The notes beneath the pieces were generated by a model. That model made no database searches, was not told the DNA's origin, and worked only from the letters and a program-made list of their open reading frames with translations. Made by a program: the position numbers and the translations under genes. From the NCBI GenBank assembly GCA_036925085.1, contig JAUPFP010000017.1, positions 62,001 through 126,000 on the forward strand: 64,000 bases of DNA, read 5' to 3'. Positions 10,701 to 20,721 of this stretch are shown here, in pieces (position 1 is the stretch's first letter; the number at the start of each line of letters is the position of its first letter). The stretch comes from Brachycybe producta (Eukaryota > Arthropoda > Diplopoda > Playtdesmida > Andrognathidae).

Positions 10701-13492
10701 CTCTGTACATGTACATGTCTGTACATGTTAGTTGATGTCAATTTTGATTTATTTTTTTCAGATGAACGTTTTCGTGACACGGAAGAAGGACTCTTCGTTA
10801 CAAATGTATCGAGAAAAGATGCCGGAGAATACAAGTGCAATGCAATGCAGCAGAATTCTCAAGAAGCAGACTTGAAAAGCAAAGCTATTAAAGTGATTGT
10901 AAAATGTAATGAAATAATTTGAATGGTGCAACATTTTTTGCTCAATATGGTGTGGTTTCATAATAAATACAACTAATGTTTCTTTTTTTTTTTTGACATT
11001 TATTTATTTAGATAAACCAGAGTTTAAACCGCACTCTACAAAGAGTGTTTATTCGTTTGTGTCTGGAACGACTAATTTGACGTGTGAAGCTCACGGTGAA
11101 CCGAAACCTGAGTTTTTGTGGTATCACGACGACAGTCGTTTGGACGAAGATATGAGTAGTGGACAGTATACAATAATTAACACAAGAGAAAAAAGTGTTC
11201 TCCAGGTTCTTTTTTTAAAAAATTTGGATTAATTTCTCTTTATTTTTTGACCAGTTTTAAATAAAATTGTGTGGATTTTATTTCTTAGATTTCGATATAC
11301 AACAAATCGGATTTTGGAAAATATGTTTGTCATGTTTCGAATGAAATTGGTTCCATTCAAAGGGTTGTTAACCTCGAAGAAGCAGGTATTATACCGCAGT
11401 ATTATGTGGGTGTTTGTGTGACATCACATCACAATACTACCGTATATATAGGAGGAAACTGTCTTATTAAGATGACAAATACACATGATTCGCATAATAT
11501 TAATTATTTGTTGTTGCTAACAACCCGTGGAGACATTCGCAAACTAACCATTTCGCCCAACAGGAAATAGCGTTGAAACATTTTGCATACAGTAGTGACA
11601 GTTCACTGGACCCGTAACTCAGCTTAGTATTTATTCACTGACATTTAATTCCCATAATTAATCCCCGTGTTTCAATGGGTGTGTCTAACGAAAAGCGTTG
11701 AAAGAAATGCAAACTTTGAAGTTGCATAACATTTTGATAAATAAATCACACATCGGAAATTCGATAATTTTAAGAAACAGCTTTAAATTTTCAATAAAAA
11801 CTTAACAGTGTGCTTACGAAAATTGGAAGACGCCATGTCTTCCAATCATTGTAAGCACACTCTGTTAAGATTTTATGATTTTTTTATGAGCGCAAAACGT
11901 TTTCAATTGGTGTGCACAATAAATAACATTAAACAAAATGCAAAATTTGAAGCTGCGTAAGTTTTGATTAGTAAATAACACATTAGCGATTCGATTATTT
12001 TTCGAAAGTAGGGCTGGCCCGTCTAAGGTACCTGTTTCTGGTGTAAAGCGGCTAAAGCCATGGCGCTAGGATTGCAATACTGAGGGGCGCCAGTTTAATT
12101 ATTACATTGCTTACAAAGCTTAGGAGTGCAGAATTAGGGGTGGTGCAAAATAACTACATTTATTATAAGCCTATTAAGGGGGTACCAGTTTTTGTTTGGG
12201 CTGCAAAGTTTATGGGCACGCAAGTTTATAGGTACGCAAGATAACTAGAATAATAAAGCTAACGGGGCGCCAGTTTTATTCTTGCCTATGGCGAAAAATG
12301 TGCTTGTTTACGGCTCTGGCGTATCATGAAAAATGGAGTGGGGATAGGTAGGCATAATGATAGATAGTTAGGTGAATGGATTTTACACAATACAACTTGG
12401 GCGTAAATTTTAAGTCAGGCCAGGAACTCATAAAACCCTTGCGCCGGTCCTGTGTCCAAATATTAGTAAAACATACTGTGTATTTGGTTGGTCGAAGCAT
12501 AATTTAATATGTGCATGTATAGGCAAGATACAACACTCCATGCATCATATCATATGCAAAATGCTTTAATAGTATTTTTCAAAATAAAGTAGTATAAACT
12601 TCTAAAAAAAAATTGGCGTAAATATCAGCATAACTCTTCAGAATGCTTTACAATTTTTTTTTACATATGAGCTTTCAATGCACTAAATTTAAAGTATAGT
12701 TGTAAAAAATACGTACAAATTAAAGAAGATAATGAATTTATGCTTCAATGTGAAATAGAGACTGAATTAATCTCACAATAATTATATTTTAAATATCTGT
12801 TTTATGATAATTTGAAAATGATTTATTTGGGAAGACGAAAATTAACATTTTTGAATATTTCACTACAAAAATTATTTTCATTTTTATTATAAAAATACAC
12901 TGAGGTCAATTTATTCATTATTCTGTTTTTAATACACTTTTTTTTTAAAAAAAAAAAGGTTTCATTTTTATTATCAATTTATTTGTTTTTATTTAGTGAG
13001 ACCTTCAACACCTTTAGCTGTGGTGAAAGCTTTTCAACCCAACAGCATAGAGTTGGAGATAACAGAATCATTGGGAGGAGAGCTTAAGGTTTTGGGATTT
13101 ATAGTCCAATATAAACTGGAGGAAGAAATCTGGGATTCGGAAATGGATGTATCTGTTGATTTTAAAATTGGTACTTTTGTACACCCCGACTATTATAATT
13201 TTGTTTGAAATTGATTTATTTCTACTTTACTTTGAAAGGCTCGAAATACGTTCTTGATAATTTGGATCAAGATAAGACGTACACCATTCGAGTGGCCGCA
13301 AAAAACGCAGCTGGATTGAGCGACTTTTGTGATCAGCTGACAGTGCGAACACTAAACTTGCAGCCTGATCCCGTGTTGGACGTAAATAATTCTTTGGGAT
13401 CGAGGGCCCATTCGAGCCTTTTTCAGCGTGAAATGCTATTCAGCTTTTCTCTCCTAAATGCCTTTATCTCGATGGTCACTCTTCTCGTGTGA
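657..13492 (+). CDS. Ig/FN3 cell-adhesion protein, 3' part of gene (eight exons, GPI-type end)
   Basis: Joining exons 657-840, 7963-8102, 9639-9764, 10762-10905, 11012-11205, 11289-11385, 12997-13170 and 13239-13492 gives one open frame of 436 residues ending in TGA, with every exon phase matching the next. The product has three Ig domains (Cys pairs in IISC/YTCTA, IKCNV/YKCNA and LTCEA/YVCHV, each with the central Trp), then one FN3 domain, then a short spacer and a hydrophobic C-terminus with no charged cytoplasmic tail. This is the order seen in GPI-linked neural adhesion proteins (Fasciclin II, NCAM and Klingon families). It probably acts at the cell surface in adhesion or axon guidance (inference from family). 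The signal peptide and any further N-terminal Ig domains lie left of the window. An alternative transmembrane 3' exon was not found downstream. The exact orthologue cannot be decided by eye. Confidence 0.85.
1394..1576. mobile_element. Foldback MITE-like element
   Basis: Imperfect inverted arms of about 60 bp: the left arm (about 1394-1455) contains CGTTGGCGATAGCGG and TCAATTTGAATTTG, and the right arm (about 1513-1576) carries their reverse complements. Both ends carry TTTTAAA. No coding capacity, so a non-autonomous DNA element is inferred. Confidence 0.6.
1745..1945 (+). repeat. Dispersed-repeat remnant (copy 1)
   Basis: A segment with GAGGGCCACCCAA, then TTGAGAA, then TTCAC, TATGCT and CCAGGGG in order matches a degenerate copy near 51775-51890 in the same order. 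Likely remnants of one old repeat family; type unknown. Confidence 0.4.
2719..2863 (+). repeat. (CT)n polypyrimidine microsatellite
   Basis: Almost uninterrupted CT-rich tract ending in a pure (CT)n run at about 2813-2863. The open frames across it are low-complexity artefacts. Confidence 0.9.
3636..3893. mobile_element. Inverted-repeat element (degenerate)
   Basis: The left part (3636-3695) and the reverse complement of the right part (about 3825-3893) align. Both contain ACACG, then ACTTTT, GTGG, TCGA, a TC-ACT-CAAAAT block and GTGG. This explains why long open frames appear on both strands. A decayed foldback element is the best reading. Confidence 0.45.
4661..5616. mobile_element. Possible TIR element with GACCTTTGTTGC ends
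   Basis: GACCTTTGTTGC at 4690-4701 is exactly inverted as GCAACAAAGGTC at 5605-5616. The left outer sequence (ACAAGGGATTC, then AGGAACCCTA) recurs near 63328-63352, so it belongs to a dispersed family. The interior is AT-rich with a CA run at 5519-5553. Whether the 12-bp inverted repeat is a true terminus is uncertain. Confidence 0.35.
7420..7459 (+). repeat. (TTA)n microsatellite
   Basis: About 13 TTA trinucleotides directly after a short GTT/GCT-rich stretch. Confidence 0.9.
7460..7848 (+). repeat. Long polypyrimidine tract (CT/CTTT)n
   Basis: About 390 bp that is almost only C and T, with an internal duplication (CTTGTGTCTTTTTCTTTCTT occurs twice, about 68 bp apart). It lies 110 bp upstream of the acceptor at 7962. 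The long frames on both strands here are low-complexity artefacts. Confidence 0.9.
7963..8102 (+). CDS. Ig gene exon B: second half of Ig domain 1
   Basis: Acceptor TTATTTTTAG ends at 7962 and donor GTAAGT starts at 8103. It encodes the DxGxYxC strand of the domain (EDGDRGAYTCTANV) and the closing strand SFDLHVL. Enters in phase 2 and leaves in phase 1. Confidence 0.9.
8123..8152 (+). repeat. (ATC/GTC)n microsatellite
   Basis: Short CAT and CGT trinucleotide run just inside intron 2. Confidence 0.7.
8653..9083. mobile_element. hAT-like non-autonomous element, copy 1
   Basis: Flanked by the perfect 8-bp duplication TCATTAAC (8645-8652 and 9084-9091). Ends are TAGAGGTGAG and, inverted, TAGGGATGGG, so the terminal inverted repeats are short and imperfect. 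Subterminal CGAATC motifs repeat many times at both ends. A second copy is at 23799-24183. An 8-bp TSD points to the hAT superfamily; there is no transposase gene. It lies in intron 2. Confidence 0.7.
9133..9390. mobile_element. Long-arm foldback element, copy 1
   Basis: Two arms of about 115 bp, nearly perfect inverted complements, separated by about 25 bp. The arm contains AGTGCAATAAGCACTCAAAT and TTTTGCAAAACCTAG. A related, more decayed copy lies at about 55497-55702. It could form one long hairpin in the pre-mRNA of the Ig gene. Confidence 0.75.
9639..9764 (+). CDS. Ig gene exon C: first half of Ig domain 2
   Basis: Acceptor TTTTGTTTTAG ends at 9638 and donor GTAAAA starts at 9765. It encodes TEGDDFMIKCNVDGDPKP and VYWRF, with the first Cys and central Trp of Ig 2. 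Phase 1 in, phase 1 out. Confidence 0.9.
9908..10540. repeat. Three tandem ~170-bp repeats in intron 3, possibly within a TE
   Basis: Units start near 10030, 10197 and 10369 (spacing 167 and 172), each with CTTCTG, CCAG, TGAGCG, then CATTTAAATATTT, TCGACTTT and GAAAAAAGCCAAA. The block follows a TE-like end (CAGTGGCG at 9908) and a G run. Related single units lie near 26122-26250 and 39940-40030. Confidence 0.7.
10762..10905 (+). CDS. Ig gene exon D: second half of Ig domain 2
   Basis: Acceptor ATTTTTTTCAG ends at 10761. Of two possible donors, GTAATG at 10906 keeps phase with the next exon and was chosen over GTAAAA at 10899. Encodes GLFVTNVSRKDAGEYKCNA, the second-Cys strand. Confidence 0.88.
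11012..11205 (+). CDS. Ig gene exon E: first part of Ig domain 3
   Basis: Acceptor TTATTTAG ends at 11011 and donor CAG|GTTCTT follows 11205. Encodes the linker YKPEFKPHS, then TTNLTCEAHGEPKPEFLWYH with first Cys and Trp of Ig 3. Leaves in phase 0. Introns 4 (106 bp) and 5 (83 bp) are very short. Confidence 0.9.
11289..11385 (+). CDS. Ig gene exon F: end of Ig domain 3
   Basis: Acceptor ATTTCTTAG ends at 11288 and donor CAG|GTATTA follows 11385. Encodes SDFGKYVCHVSNEIGSIQ, the closing strand of Ig 3. Phase 0 in, phase 1 out. Confidence 0.9.
11690..12005. repeat. Dispersed ATGCAAACTTTG repeat (two units plus hairpin)
   Basis: Units at about 11706 and 11936 share ATGCAAA, TTTGAAG, TGC.TAA, then AAATcACAC and ATTCGAT. 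Between them 11801-11869 is a hairpin (arms CTTAACAGTGTGCTTAC and GTAAGCACACTCTGTTAAG). Other copies are at about 40867-41035 and 55890-56470. Confidence 0.6.
12006..12455. other. Intron 6 segment, possible decayed repeat; rest of intron featureless
   Basis: A segment less AT-rich than its surroundings, with GGGGCGCCAGTTT-like motifs and ends GGGCTGGCCC and CGCCGGTCC. It may be an old DNA element. From 12456 to 12996 the intron is AT-rich with nothing recognisable. Confidence 0.3.
12997..13170 (+). CDS. Ig gene exon G: first half of FN3 domain
   Basis: Acceptor TTTTTATTTAG ends at 12996 and donor GTACTT starts at 13171. Encodes RPSTPLAVVKAF and LGFIVQYKLEE, the A-C strands of a fibronectin type III fold. 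Phase 1 in, phase 1 out. Confidence 0.85.
13239..13492 (+). CDS. Ig gene exon H: end of FN3, GPI-type C-terminus, stop
   Basis: Acceptor TACTTTGAAAG ends at 13238 after a 68-bp intron. Encodes LDNLDQDKTYTIRVAAKNAAG (FN3 Y-x-R-V-x-A-x-N core), then a polar spacer with NNSLGS and a final hydrophobic stretch (MLFSFSLLNAFISMVTLLV) ending at the stop. No basic cytoplasmic residues follow, so a GPI-attachment signal fits better than a transmembrane helix with a tail. Confidence 0.88.
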
Positions 13493-15602
13493 GTGACTTA
13501 ATAATAGAGGAAAAAGGGGGTTTGCGAAAGAGTCGCTGCTGGTTCGAGCTCCATCTGCATGAACTCCAGTGATCGTTTTCGCTCTTCGAGGCATATTGTC
13601 TCGTACATATAGGAACTATGAGATAGGAGGGCTCGAAACTGTGGCGACATTGGTTTTTTTTTCTCTAACGGTTACTGCTTTTGTAATTCTCATTGGCATT
13701 CAAATTCTTATTATCGAAGTGTTTGCCGTGAAATATGGACAACTTCTCGAAGGAATAAGTTGTGAAATCGTAACTAGTCAAAGTGGATTTTGTCTTGGTT
13801 TTTGTTTTTAGTCATGTTATTTAAAAGAAATGGTCCTTTCGTTTGCGCCTTAGATTCCTATTATTAATATTTATCATTTAAAAATGCGCTTTGTTCATTT
13901 TTTTGTGATAAATGGTAGTTTGGAAACGTTTATCTAATATTTTAAGTACAGCGGTGAAAATAATGTGTATATAATGATTGTCTTCTTGAATATTTATTTT
14001 ATGGTTGTATTATTTTTTTTGCAGGATGTCTCAAAAGCCTATAGCCTAGTAATAGAAAACAGCTTTAGAGCTAGACTGATATAATTTGTTGTGATTAAGG
14101 CAAAACGAGTATGCTTTTTGCGATCAAATTGGCTGCTTTAGAGGCTAGAGAGTAAACTTTCAACTCTAATTCAGCTGTATTTGAATTCCATAAGAACTTT
14201 AACCTCTAACCAGCCTTTTTGCCTTAGTTATGATTATGGAGGGAGCTAGGAGTGTAGAATGTGGTCTGATCCTGAATTTAACTTGCCACTACTTAAAAAA
14301 TTTATATTTTTAATGTTTTTTCCTGTAAATTTTTTCAGTGTATTCCAACTTACTGTTGGACACACTGTACATGTGTATTGAGCTCTCCCCTGACCAAGAG
14401 GCTGCCTACCACACGGTCCACACCCCAACCCCAACCATACACCCGACCCCCAATCTCAACTACACCCCACTAAACTCACAACCACAATACAAAATTAGTT
14501 CATAACATGGCGTTTTGCATATTTTGAATGTTTAATTGTTTATTCTATGTGTTTGTGTTGTCAAATGAAATTAGTTTATATTGAGATTATAGTTAAATTA
14601 GGTAATTGAGAGTCGTATCAAGTGTCCTACATTTAGCAGGACGCTTTAACTGACGTGTCATGTTTGAAACGTCCTACCAAAAAAAGGACACATGAGGGGA
14701 AATGGATAGGCAATGAGCTGATGTATACTATGGAACCAAATTTAGGTATATTTCCGAAACTACATAGGGAAATTGTTACTGTCCAATTAGCATATTTGTC
14801 ATTGTTTTAACAATAACTTTGTAATACTTAATCTGAAAGAAAATGTTATTAGATAAGTTTTAGGTTTTAATTTTAATTTAGGAATTAGTTTTGTAATTCA
14901 ATTATGAAATTTATTTAAAGGATACGTTAAATGTGTAATAGGGCTTTAGTTTTGTAAAATAGGGACATTTCGTTTATTATAAGATACAACAAATGCTAAT
15001 CGGCTAATATATTTACTAGTCGACTAGTAAAAGGACGTATCGACTATTGGGTTTTCTATGAGATTGTTGGGTAAAAAACGAGGGTACTCTATAAACAACA
15101 GCCGCCAATTTTAGCGGCTAAGAAGTTTATTGTATGTTTGGTTTTTGCGCGGTTTTGTTGTTTTTCGCCAGTTTTCGTGTTTATTTTACGTTGTTTTAAT
15201 TATTTTATACAAGACAGTGAACTGAAAAAATGAAGGGAGTAACTATATTTGTGTGTTTTCTTTAAGTTACGCGTTCTTTTTAAGTGTAAAAGTGTTTTTA
15301 TTTGTCGTAACAGACGATGAGGTTCGATGACAACAGGTCAGTTTTTTTTATCAATGATTTTTTTGCCGCCAATTTCATCTTTTTTGGCTGAAAACGAAAA
15401 TAAGAAAGTTGAAATTTTTCTACATTAATGTTAATAATTATTAAGGTTGTCATATTTAGTAATAAGAGGTAACATTCCACAGTTTCATTAGTAAATCTGT
15501 TAAACTTGCATCGTTTTTAACCTTATTTAAAGTGGTTTTAAAGTGTAAATGCCTTTCGAACTCTTCTTCATTATTCTGTCTTTCAGGAGCAAAATTAAAA
15601 AA
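13493..15602 (+). other. 3' UTR start and AT-rich downstream DNA
   Basis: Begins directly after the stop codon. I saw no AATAAA in the first 600 bases, so the poly(A) site is not placed. The rest is AT-rich DNA with no recognisable gene. Confidence 0.5.
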
Positions 15603-15681
15603 AAACTACAAAAGTGTTTTAGAAACTAGAAGGGTAACTAATTCAGTTACCCGTCTAGTTTCTAAAACACTTTTGTAGTTT
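15603..15681. repeat. Near-perfect 79-bp hairpin
   Basis: Arms of about 37 bp (AAACTACAAAAGTGTTTTAG outward end) fold around a short AATTC centre; the arms differ at one or two positions. Directly downstream, 15753-15805 holds a smaller GC-rich hairpin (CAGATCCGGCCAC / GTGGCCGGATCTG). Probably part of a dispersed element. Confidence 0.7.
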
Positions 15682-16235
15682 CATTTAGTGTCTGAAAAGC
15701 GTCGACGGTCGCAGGCTTGATGATGTCCGGCATCGGGTGTCGGAAACCCGTGCTCAGATCCGGCCACTCGTGGTAATTTCTGGATTTTCGTGGCCGGATC
15801 TGAACATCGTCGTAAAAGGTTGAGAATGGGAAAACCGAGTTACTCCCCCAAGGGAGTATTCATGACTTATTTAATAGTATTTTCATGTTGATATAATTAA
15901 AAATAAATTTTTCATTTCAGTTCGATAACAACCCAACTTTAAGCAGACGATGTTTTTTGTTTGTTTCTGTCTATAAAAAATTTCTTTGAAAAATATCAAC
16001 ATTAAAATACTTAAAATTTCTCTTTAGTGTTGCTCCTAAAACGCAGAAAATTAGCTATTCATAAAACATCTTAATGAGGTGGAGAAATGAATGTGTTGAT
16101 TGGAATTCGAATAACGTCACCTTACAATGCCATAGCTATTGCTTGCAGATAATGCCTATTTCTACTTCTGCAAACGCAAACGCATCTAATGTCTTTTTAA
16201 TGCTCTGCTTCAGTTGTGTTTTACGGTGCTGAAAA

Positions 16236-16441
16236 ACAGGTAGTTAGTAATAGGTGGAAACTTCAGTCGGCTCCGTCCTTGTTATGACGACTGGCAACTT
16301 CTAGTTGGCTGGTTATGTGGTCTGACGATTAAAAGGGCGGAGCATGTGACGTCAGACGTCATAACCAGCCAATTAGAAGTTGCCAGTCGTCATAACAAGG
16401 GCGGAGCCAACTGAAGTTTTCACCTATTTCTAACTGCCTGT
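16236..16441. mobile_element. Foldback MITE with 9-bp TSD (ACAGG family copy 1)
   Basis: Runs from ACAGGTAGTTAG to CTAACTGCCTGT with inverted arms of about 85 bp (CTCCG, CCTTGTTATGACGACTGGCA inside). Flanked by perfect 9-bp duplications TGCTGAAAA at 16227-16235 and 16442-16450. Two relatives are at 16757-16954 and 40600-40691. A 9-bp TSD suits Mutator-like or Merlin-like elements; no transposase is encoded. Confidence 0.8.
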
Positions 16442-16756
16442 TGCTGAAAATGTTGGGTTATTATTTTGGCGCAAAGTTCAACAGGGAATAGTAACGTCAA
16501 AATGACGTCACAGAAAGCAATGCATTCCGATACATGGCGTTAGCTGTGAGGTCATTTTAATGTCATTTCTCCCTGTTGTCCTACGCTAGACCTTGTTGAA
16601 AGATCGTACTCAGTACTTTGGCCGAATGAATTTCGAATGTCCTTGCCATTACCCAAGGTAGTTAGAGGAAGGAAGTGTGCTCGTGAGTTGTAACTTAGGA
16701 ATCCCCCCACCTACCCCGAATTAAATAGAAATAGGAACTGTTTGGTGAGGCAACGG

Positions 16757-16954
16757 ACAGGCAATTAGAAATCGGGACAAACAGAAGTTGGCCCCGCCCT
16801 TTTTATGACGACCGGGAACTTCTAATTGGCTTGTTGTGTGGTTCGACGTTGAAAAGGGCGGAGCATGTGACGTCAGACTACATAAACAACCAAGTAGATT
16901 CGTCATAAAAAGGGCGGATCAAACTTCTGTTTGTCCCGTTTTCTAATTGCCTGT
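16757..16954. mobile_element. Foldback MITE (ACAGG family copy 2)
   Basis: Ends ACAGGCAATTAGAAA and TTTCTAATTGCCTGT-type, with inverted arms including ACAGAAGTT and CGCCCTTTTTATGACGA. The flanks GGCAACGG and GTCAATGG match at 6 of 8 positions, as expected for an older duplication. The centre AAAAGGGCGGAGCATGTGAC is shared with copy 1. Confidence 0.75.
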
Positions 16955-16999
16955 GTCAATGGTGGTGGAGCAGTATGGTGACCTCGCCATAGCAAAATA

Positions 17000-17428
17000 C
17001 TCTAAAGCCGCAGTCACACTAGGCTGGTTGGCAGTGGTTGCTGCTGGCTGGTTGTAGCACTCTAGCAGCATAGTCTGAACTGCTACCAGCAGCTGCTTTT
17101 CCCAGCATGCTAGTGATTTTAACAGCGGCTGGTGAAGTTGGACATTAGCAGCTACCAGCTGGTCATGTGACTCCCTTCCTGCTGCTGCCATCTAGTGTGA
17201 ACTTTTTGTTGCTAGTAGTGGCACTAGTGGTAGTTGAAACTCCACTGCTTGGGTTGGTTGTTGTTAGAGTTTGTGTTTTTGCAAGACGGTGATTGGGTGA
17301 CTTGCACTGATAATACCAGCAGTGACTGGACAAGTGTGAACCCAAAGCAGCTGCTGCTTGCTGTTGCTGCTAATAGCCAGCAGCAACCAGCGGCTTGTAA
17401 ACCAGCCTAGTGTGACTGCCGCTTAAGA
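17000..17428. mobile_element. TIR element with ~30-bp ends (GCAGTCACACTAGG)
   Basis: Left end CTCTAAAGCCGCAGTCACAC and, inverted, right end CTCTTAAGCGGCAGTCACAC continue to match through TAGGCTGGTT. The interior is rich in CTGCTGG and CAGCAGC blocks. The TIR start resembles that of the element at 19343-19594. No transposase. Confidence 0.75.
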
Positions 17429-17650
17429 GGGAGGGGGAAATTTTTGTCTATCTGCCAACCTATTACCTTAATAAATTGACATTGGCCGCCTTCTTGCGTA
17501 TGTCACCATTGACTCAACTAGCAGTCCCAATGGCTACCCCTCCATAGCAACGGCATAGAGAGGGAAATCTCCTTGGTAACGAGCACACCTCTTTACTCTA
17601 ACTATACCTTGGTCAATACTCACCCACCGCAACAAATGCGCATCTCTTAG

Positions 17651-17938
17651 CACGTCACTAATTGAAGCCATGGCCTGAACAACGTTGTAACTGACCAAAA
17701 AATAAATAAAATACGTTTTTCGGTGGAAATTTGGAAAATGGTTGTACGTGACTTGTTTTCTTTGCTAACCCATAGGTGACACTATCTGTCACATAAACTA
17801 AAACAGGGTTGAAATACGATTACTTCATAGAAGTTTTATGTGGAATAACAAATGTTTATGACATTTTCGAAAAAAAAAAATCTTGAAATTGTCAGTTACA
17901 ACGTTGTTCCAGCCATGGCTTCAATTGTTTGTGACGCT
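17651..17938. mobile_element. TIR/foldback element (~45-bp arms)
   Basis: The left arm 17654-17696 (GTCACTAATTGAAGCCATGG, then CAACGTTGTAACTGAC) is inverted at 17891-17936. The spacer is AT-rich and non-coding. Confidence 0.7.
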
Positions 17939-18992
17939 TTTTCAGCATTGTAGGGCACATCTACACAAACAGAGCTTTAGTTTTAAAGGTATTTAAATTC
18001 GTATTCAAATCGGTTTCTTGTATTTAACCAAATCAACCTTCGATTTTTTAATCTATACTTGAAATTAGTCTTTTTGTTACTTTAATTTTGTAAAAAAAAA
18101 ACAAAGCAAATTTGAATTTCTTGTAAATTTCGCATTTTTCACCAATCACTGCTCAATATATTGATATGAAATCTATATTGAGATGAAATAATTGTGTGAG
18201 AGAAACATAAAAGAAAATCTCTCGCCGGATAATTATAATAACAAAGGTTAAGAAAGGGTTAAGTTAATAACAATTAATTAATCATGTTTTAAACAAATCA
18301 GCTAGTCTATTTTATGATTGTCTCAAAGGTGCGTTTGAGACTCTTATATTTACATGTTGTCGTCCAAAATGAAAAATCAGTCATTCTGCATAACAAAGCT
18401 ATGGGCAATCTACAGGACCGCGGCAGATTCGATATTAAAGCTGCATATTGACAAGTATTCTAGGCATTGTACAAAATGTCTAAAACCTACGACAATGTTT
18501 ATGTTTCGATTGACTTGTTTTTTTAGGCATTAAAAACATTGCCTAAAATGCTAGTAAGGATGCATTCTATACTATGGAATTTGTGGTTTAACTCATTGAC
18601 TAGTAATTATGCAGAATGACTGAAATTTACCTTTTGGCGGCAATGTACATTCTATACATTTTACACAAGATTACAAATGTATTATTATTATTATCATTAT
18701 TCAACGTGTTGATCATTTATTAAATGTTAGATCATTTTTTATATATATATATACGAAATATGTTTGATGTTTTATGATTATAAAAAAAATCCTCCAATGG
18801 TTTTGTTGTTGTTGTTGTGATGTGTATCGAACGCTAGGTGGCTCTGACATCCAATAAGCATATTTTACATTAATAATTATGAATTACACACATCTATAGA
18901 ACATTATACAAATAAATGGTTTAATATTAAGGACGGTTTGTCAATTCTAAGCTCCGTTTTCAAAACGAACAAACTTAAAATGTTTTTATTCA

Positions 18993-19280
18993 AATTCTAA
19001 TACCTCGTACACACATTTATTTGAATTATACAGAATCCAGTTAAGGACATTCATGAACCAAATAAAAATTGACTTTATTATTAATATTTTAAATTGAAAT
19101 ACTAAATCAATATTTTGTCAATAGTGTTTATATATTATGTTTAAGTATTAACTCAATATTTTGAGATTATTAACTGAATAAATTGAATTTGATATATTGT
19201 TTGTTTGCCCTTAACAGGGCTCTGTAGAACACGTTTATTATTTAAATGCATTTAAATTATCAGGTGAGTACTAGGTATAA
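18993..19280 (+). repeat. Dispersed ~290-bp repeat, copy 1
   Basis: Starts TAATACCTCGTACACAC and ends TTAAATTATCAGGTGAGTAC. It is repeated in inverted orientation at about 23168-23485 with good identity, including the GCCCT-AACAGGGCTCTG block. May be two independent copies or the two ends of one large inverted element. Confidence 0.7.
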
Positions 19281-19342
19281 GGTTACTTCGGGGGTTTGTT
19301 TAAAAGTGGTCAGTGTTCTGAAATGATCTGAGTGTTGTCCAC

Positions 19343-19594
19343 CTAAAGCGGCGATCATATTGGCAATACTGTACATTATTTAAAGTAAGATTCACTGCAA
19401 TTTGCCATGCAATAAATTGCGATTGCCAATGTGATAATCCTCTTGAAAGACTTATTATGGAAAGTGGTTTCTTGCACACACCACCGCCTTACAGAAAACA
19501 CTCATCTTCGTTTTTCTTGCAGAACTCACATTTGACTTATTTCTTGTATGAAAAATCTTGCGAGAAAAATAGTCTAGTGTGAACGCCGCTTTAG
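19343..19594. mobile_element. TIR element with CTAAAGCGGCG ends
   Basis: The left end CTAAAGCGGCGATCA and the inverted right end CTAAAGCGGCGTTCACACTAG match over the outer 15 or so bases. Non-coding interior. Shares the AAGCGGC start with the element at 17000-17428. Confidence 0.6.
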
Positions 19595-20526
19595 TTCTAG
19601 GAAAGAACATGACATGTGTGGCGTGGATCAAGTCCGATGGACCAGCCTTGAAGCATGAGAACATATGTGCGTTTGTTCAAATCGTAATGTGTTTCTATGA
19701 TGAGTAAATGAGCAAATAGTTAAAAAGAGAAAAAAAAAATAGTCTCTGTATGTAATGACCAGACTGGTATTCATGAGTTCGATAAATATGCAGGATTGGA
19801 AAAGTGCATCTGGTTGCAATAAAGGAAATATAGAAAATTGACAAGCAGTTCTGCCCAGCACCATCAATTTCTATTTGATTTGTTACTTGGGCTGGGCACA
19901 CTCGCCTGTAGAAAATTGAGCATAACAGCAAAATTGACATACAAGCCACCTCTGCATATGAAACAAACTCTATTTAGGGAAAAAAATATTGATATTTATG
20001 GATATATCGATAAATATGTGCCCGATATATCAAACTGTCGATAGGTTAGTTTTTCTTTTCGATAAGTGTAAATCTATAAAAAAAAAATTGTCGTTATCGC
20101 CCATCACTATCTCATTGTAATGTCACATCACAGAGCAGAGCTGGTTTACAATTGATACAAAGCAGGCCATTTGGCTTCTATTGATTATTTTTATTTTGTC
20201 TGGGCAGCATTAGGTTAACAAATAAATTGGCATTAATTTTAAAATTAAAATTGGCGCCAGTGCCTGATTGTGAGGGCGCTTTTGGCATTTTGTTGCGTTT
20301 CGTTTGCCCTAGTACAGTTTTAGAAATAATAACGCTTCAGCTAAATTATTATTGATCATTATCTCACATAGGAACTAGACGAGATTTTCAATCTGATTTA
20401 GTGCAGAACCACTCTGTTAAAAGATTTTGAATAGGAGAACATTTCCTATAAAAGAATATGGATATAAAGAAACAAATTGATATCCGAAAGATACAATCTG
20501 TAAGAAATTTTTTTTTAACTAACTGA

Positions 20527-20622
<96 letters not shown>

Positions 20623-20635
20623 GTTATTATTATTA

Positions 20636-20676
<41 letters not shown>

Positions 20677-20677
20677 T
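20527..20677 (+). repeat. (ATT)n microsatellite, about 150 bp
   Basis: Uniform ATT trinucleotide run with two GTT interruptions. Confidence 0.95.
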
Positions 20678-20721
20678 AAAATCTGCAAGCAGAGAAAAGA
20701 ATTGTTTTAATCGGCTTGTTG

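Noticed and set aside
13569..13811. 80-codon hydrophobic frame after the Ig gene stop, a possible transmembrane exon
   Set aside because: No acceptor of matching phase was identified and the frame lies directly in the 3' UTR; hydrophobicity reflects T-rich codons.
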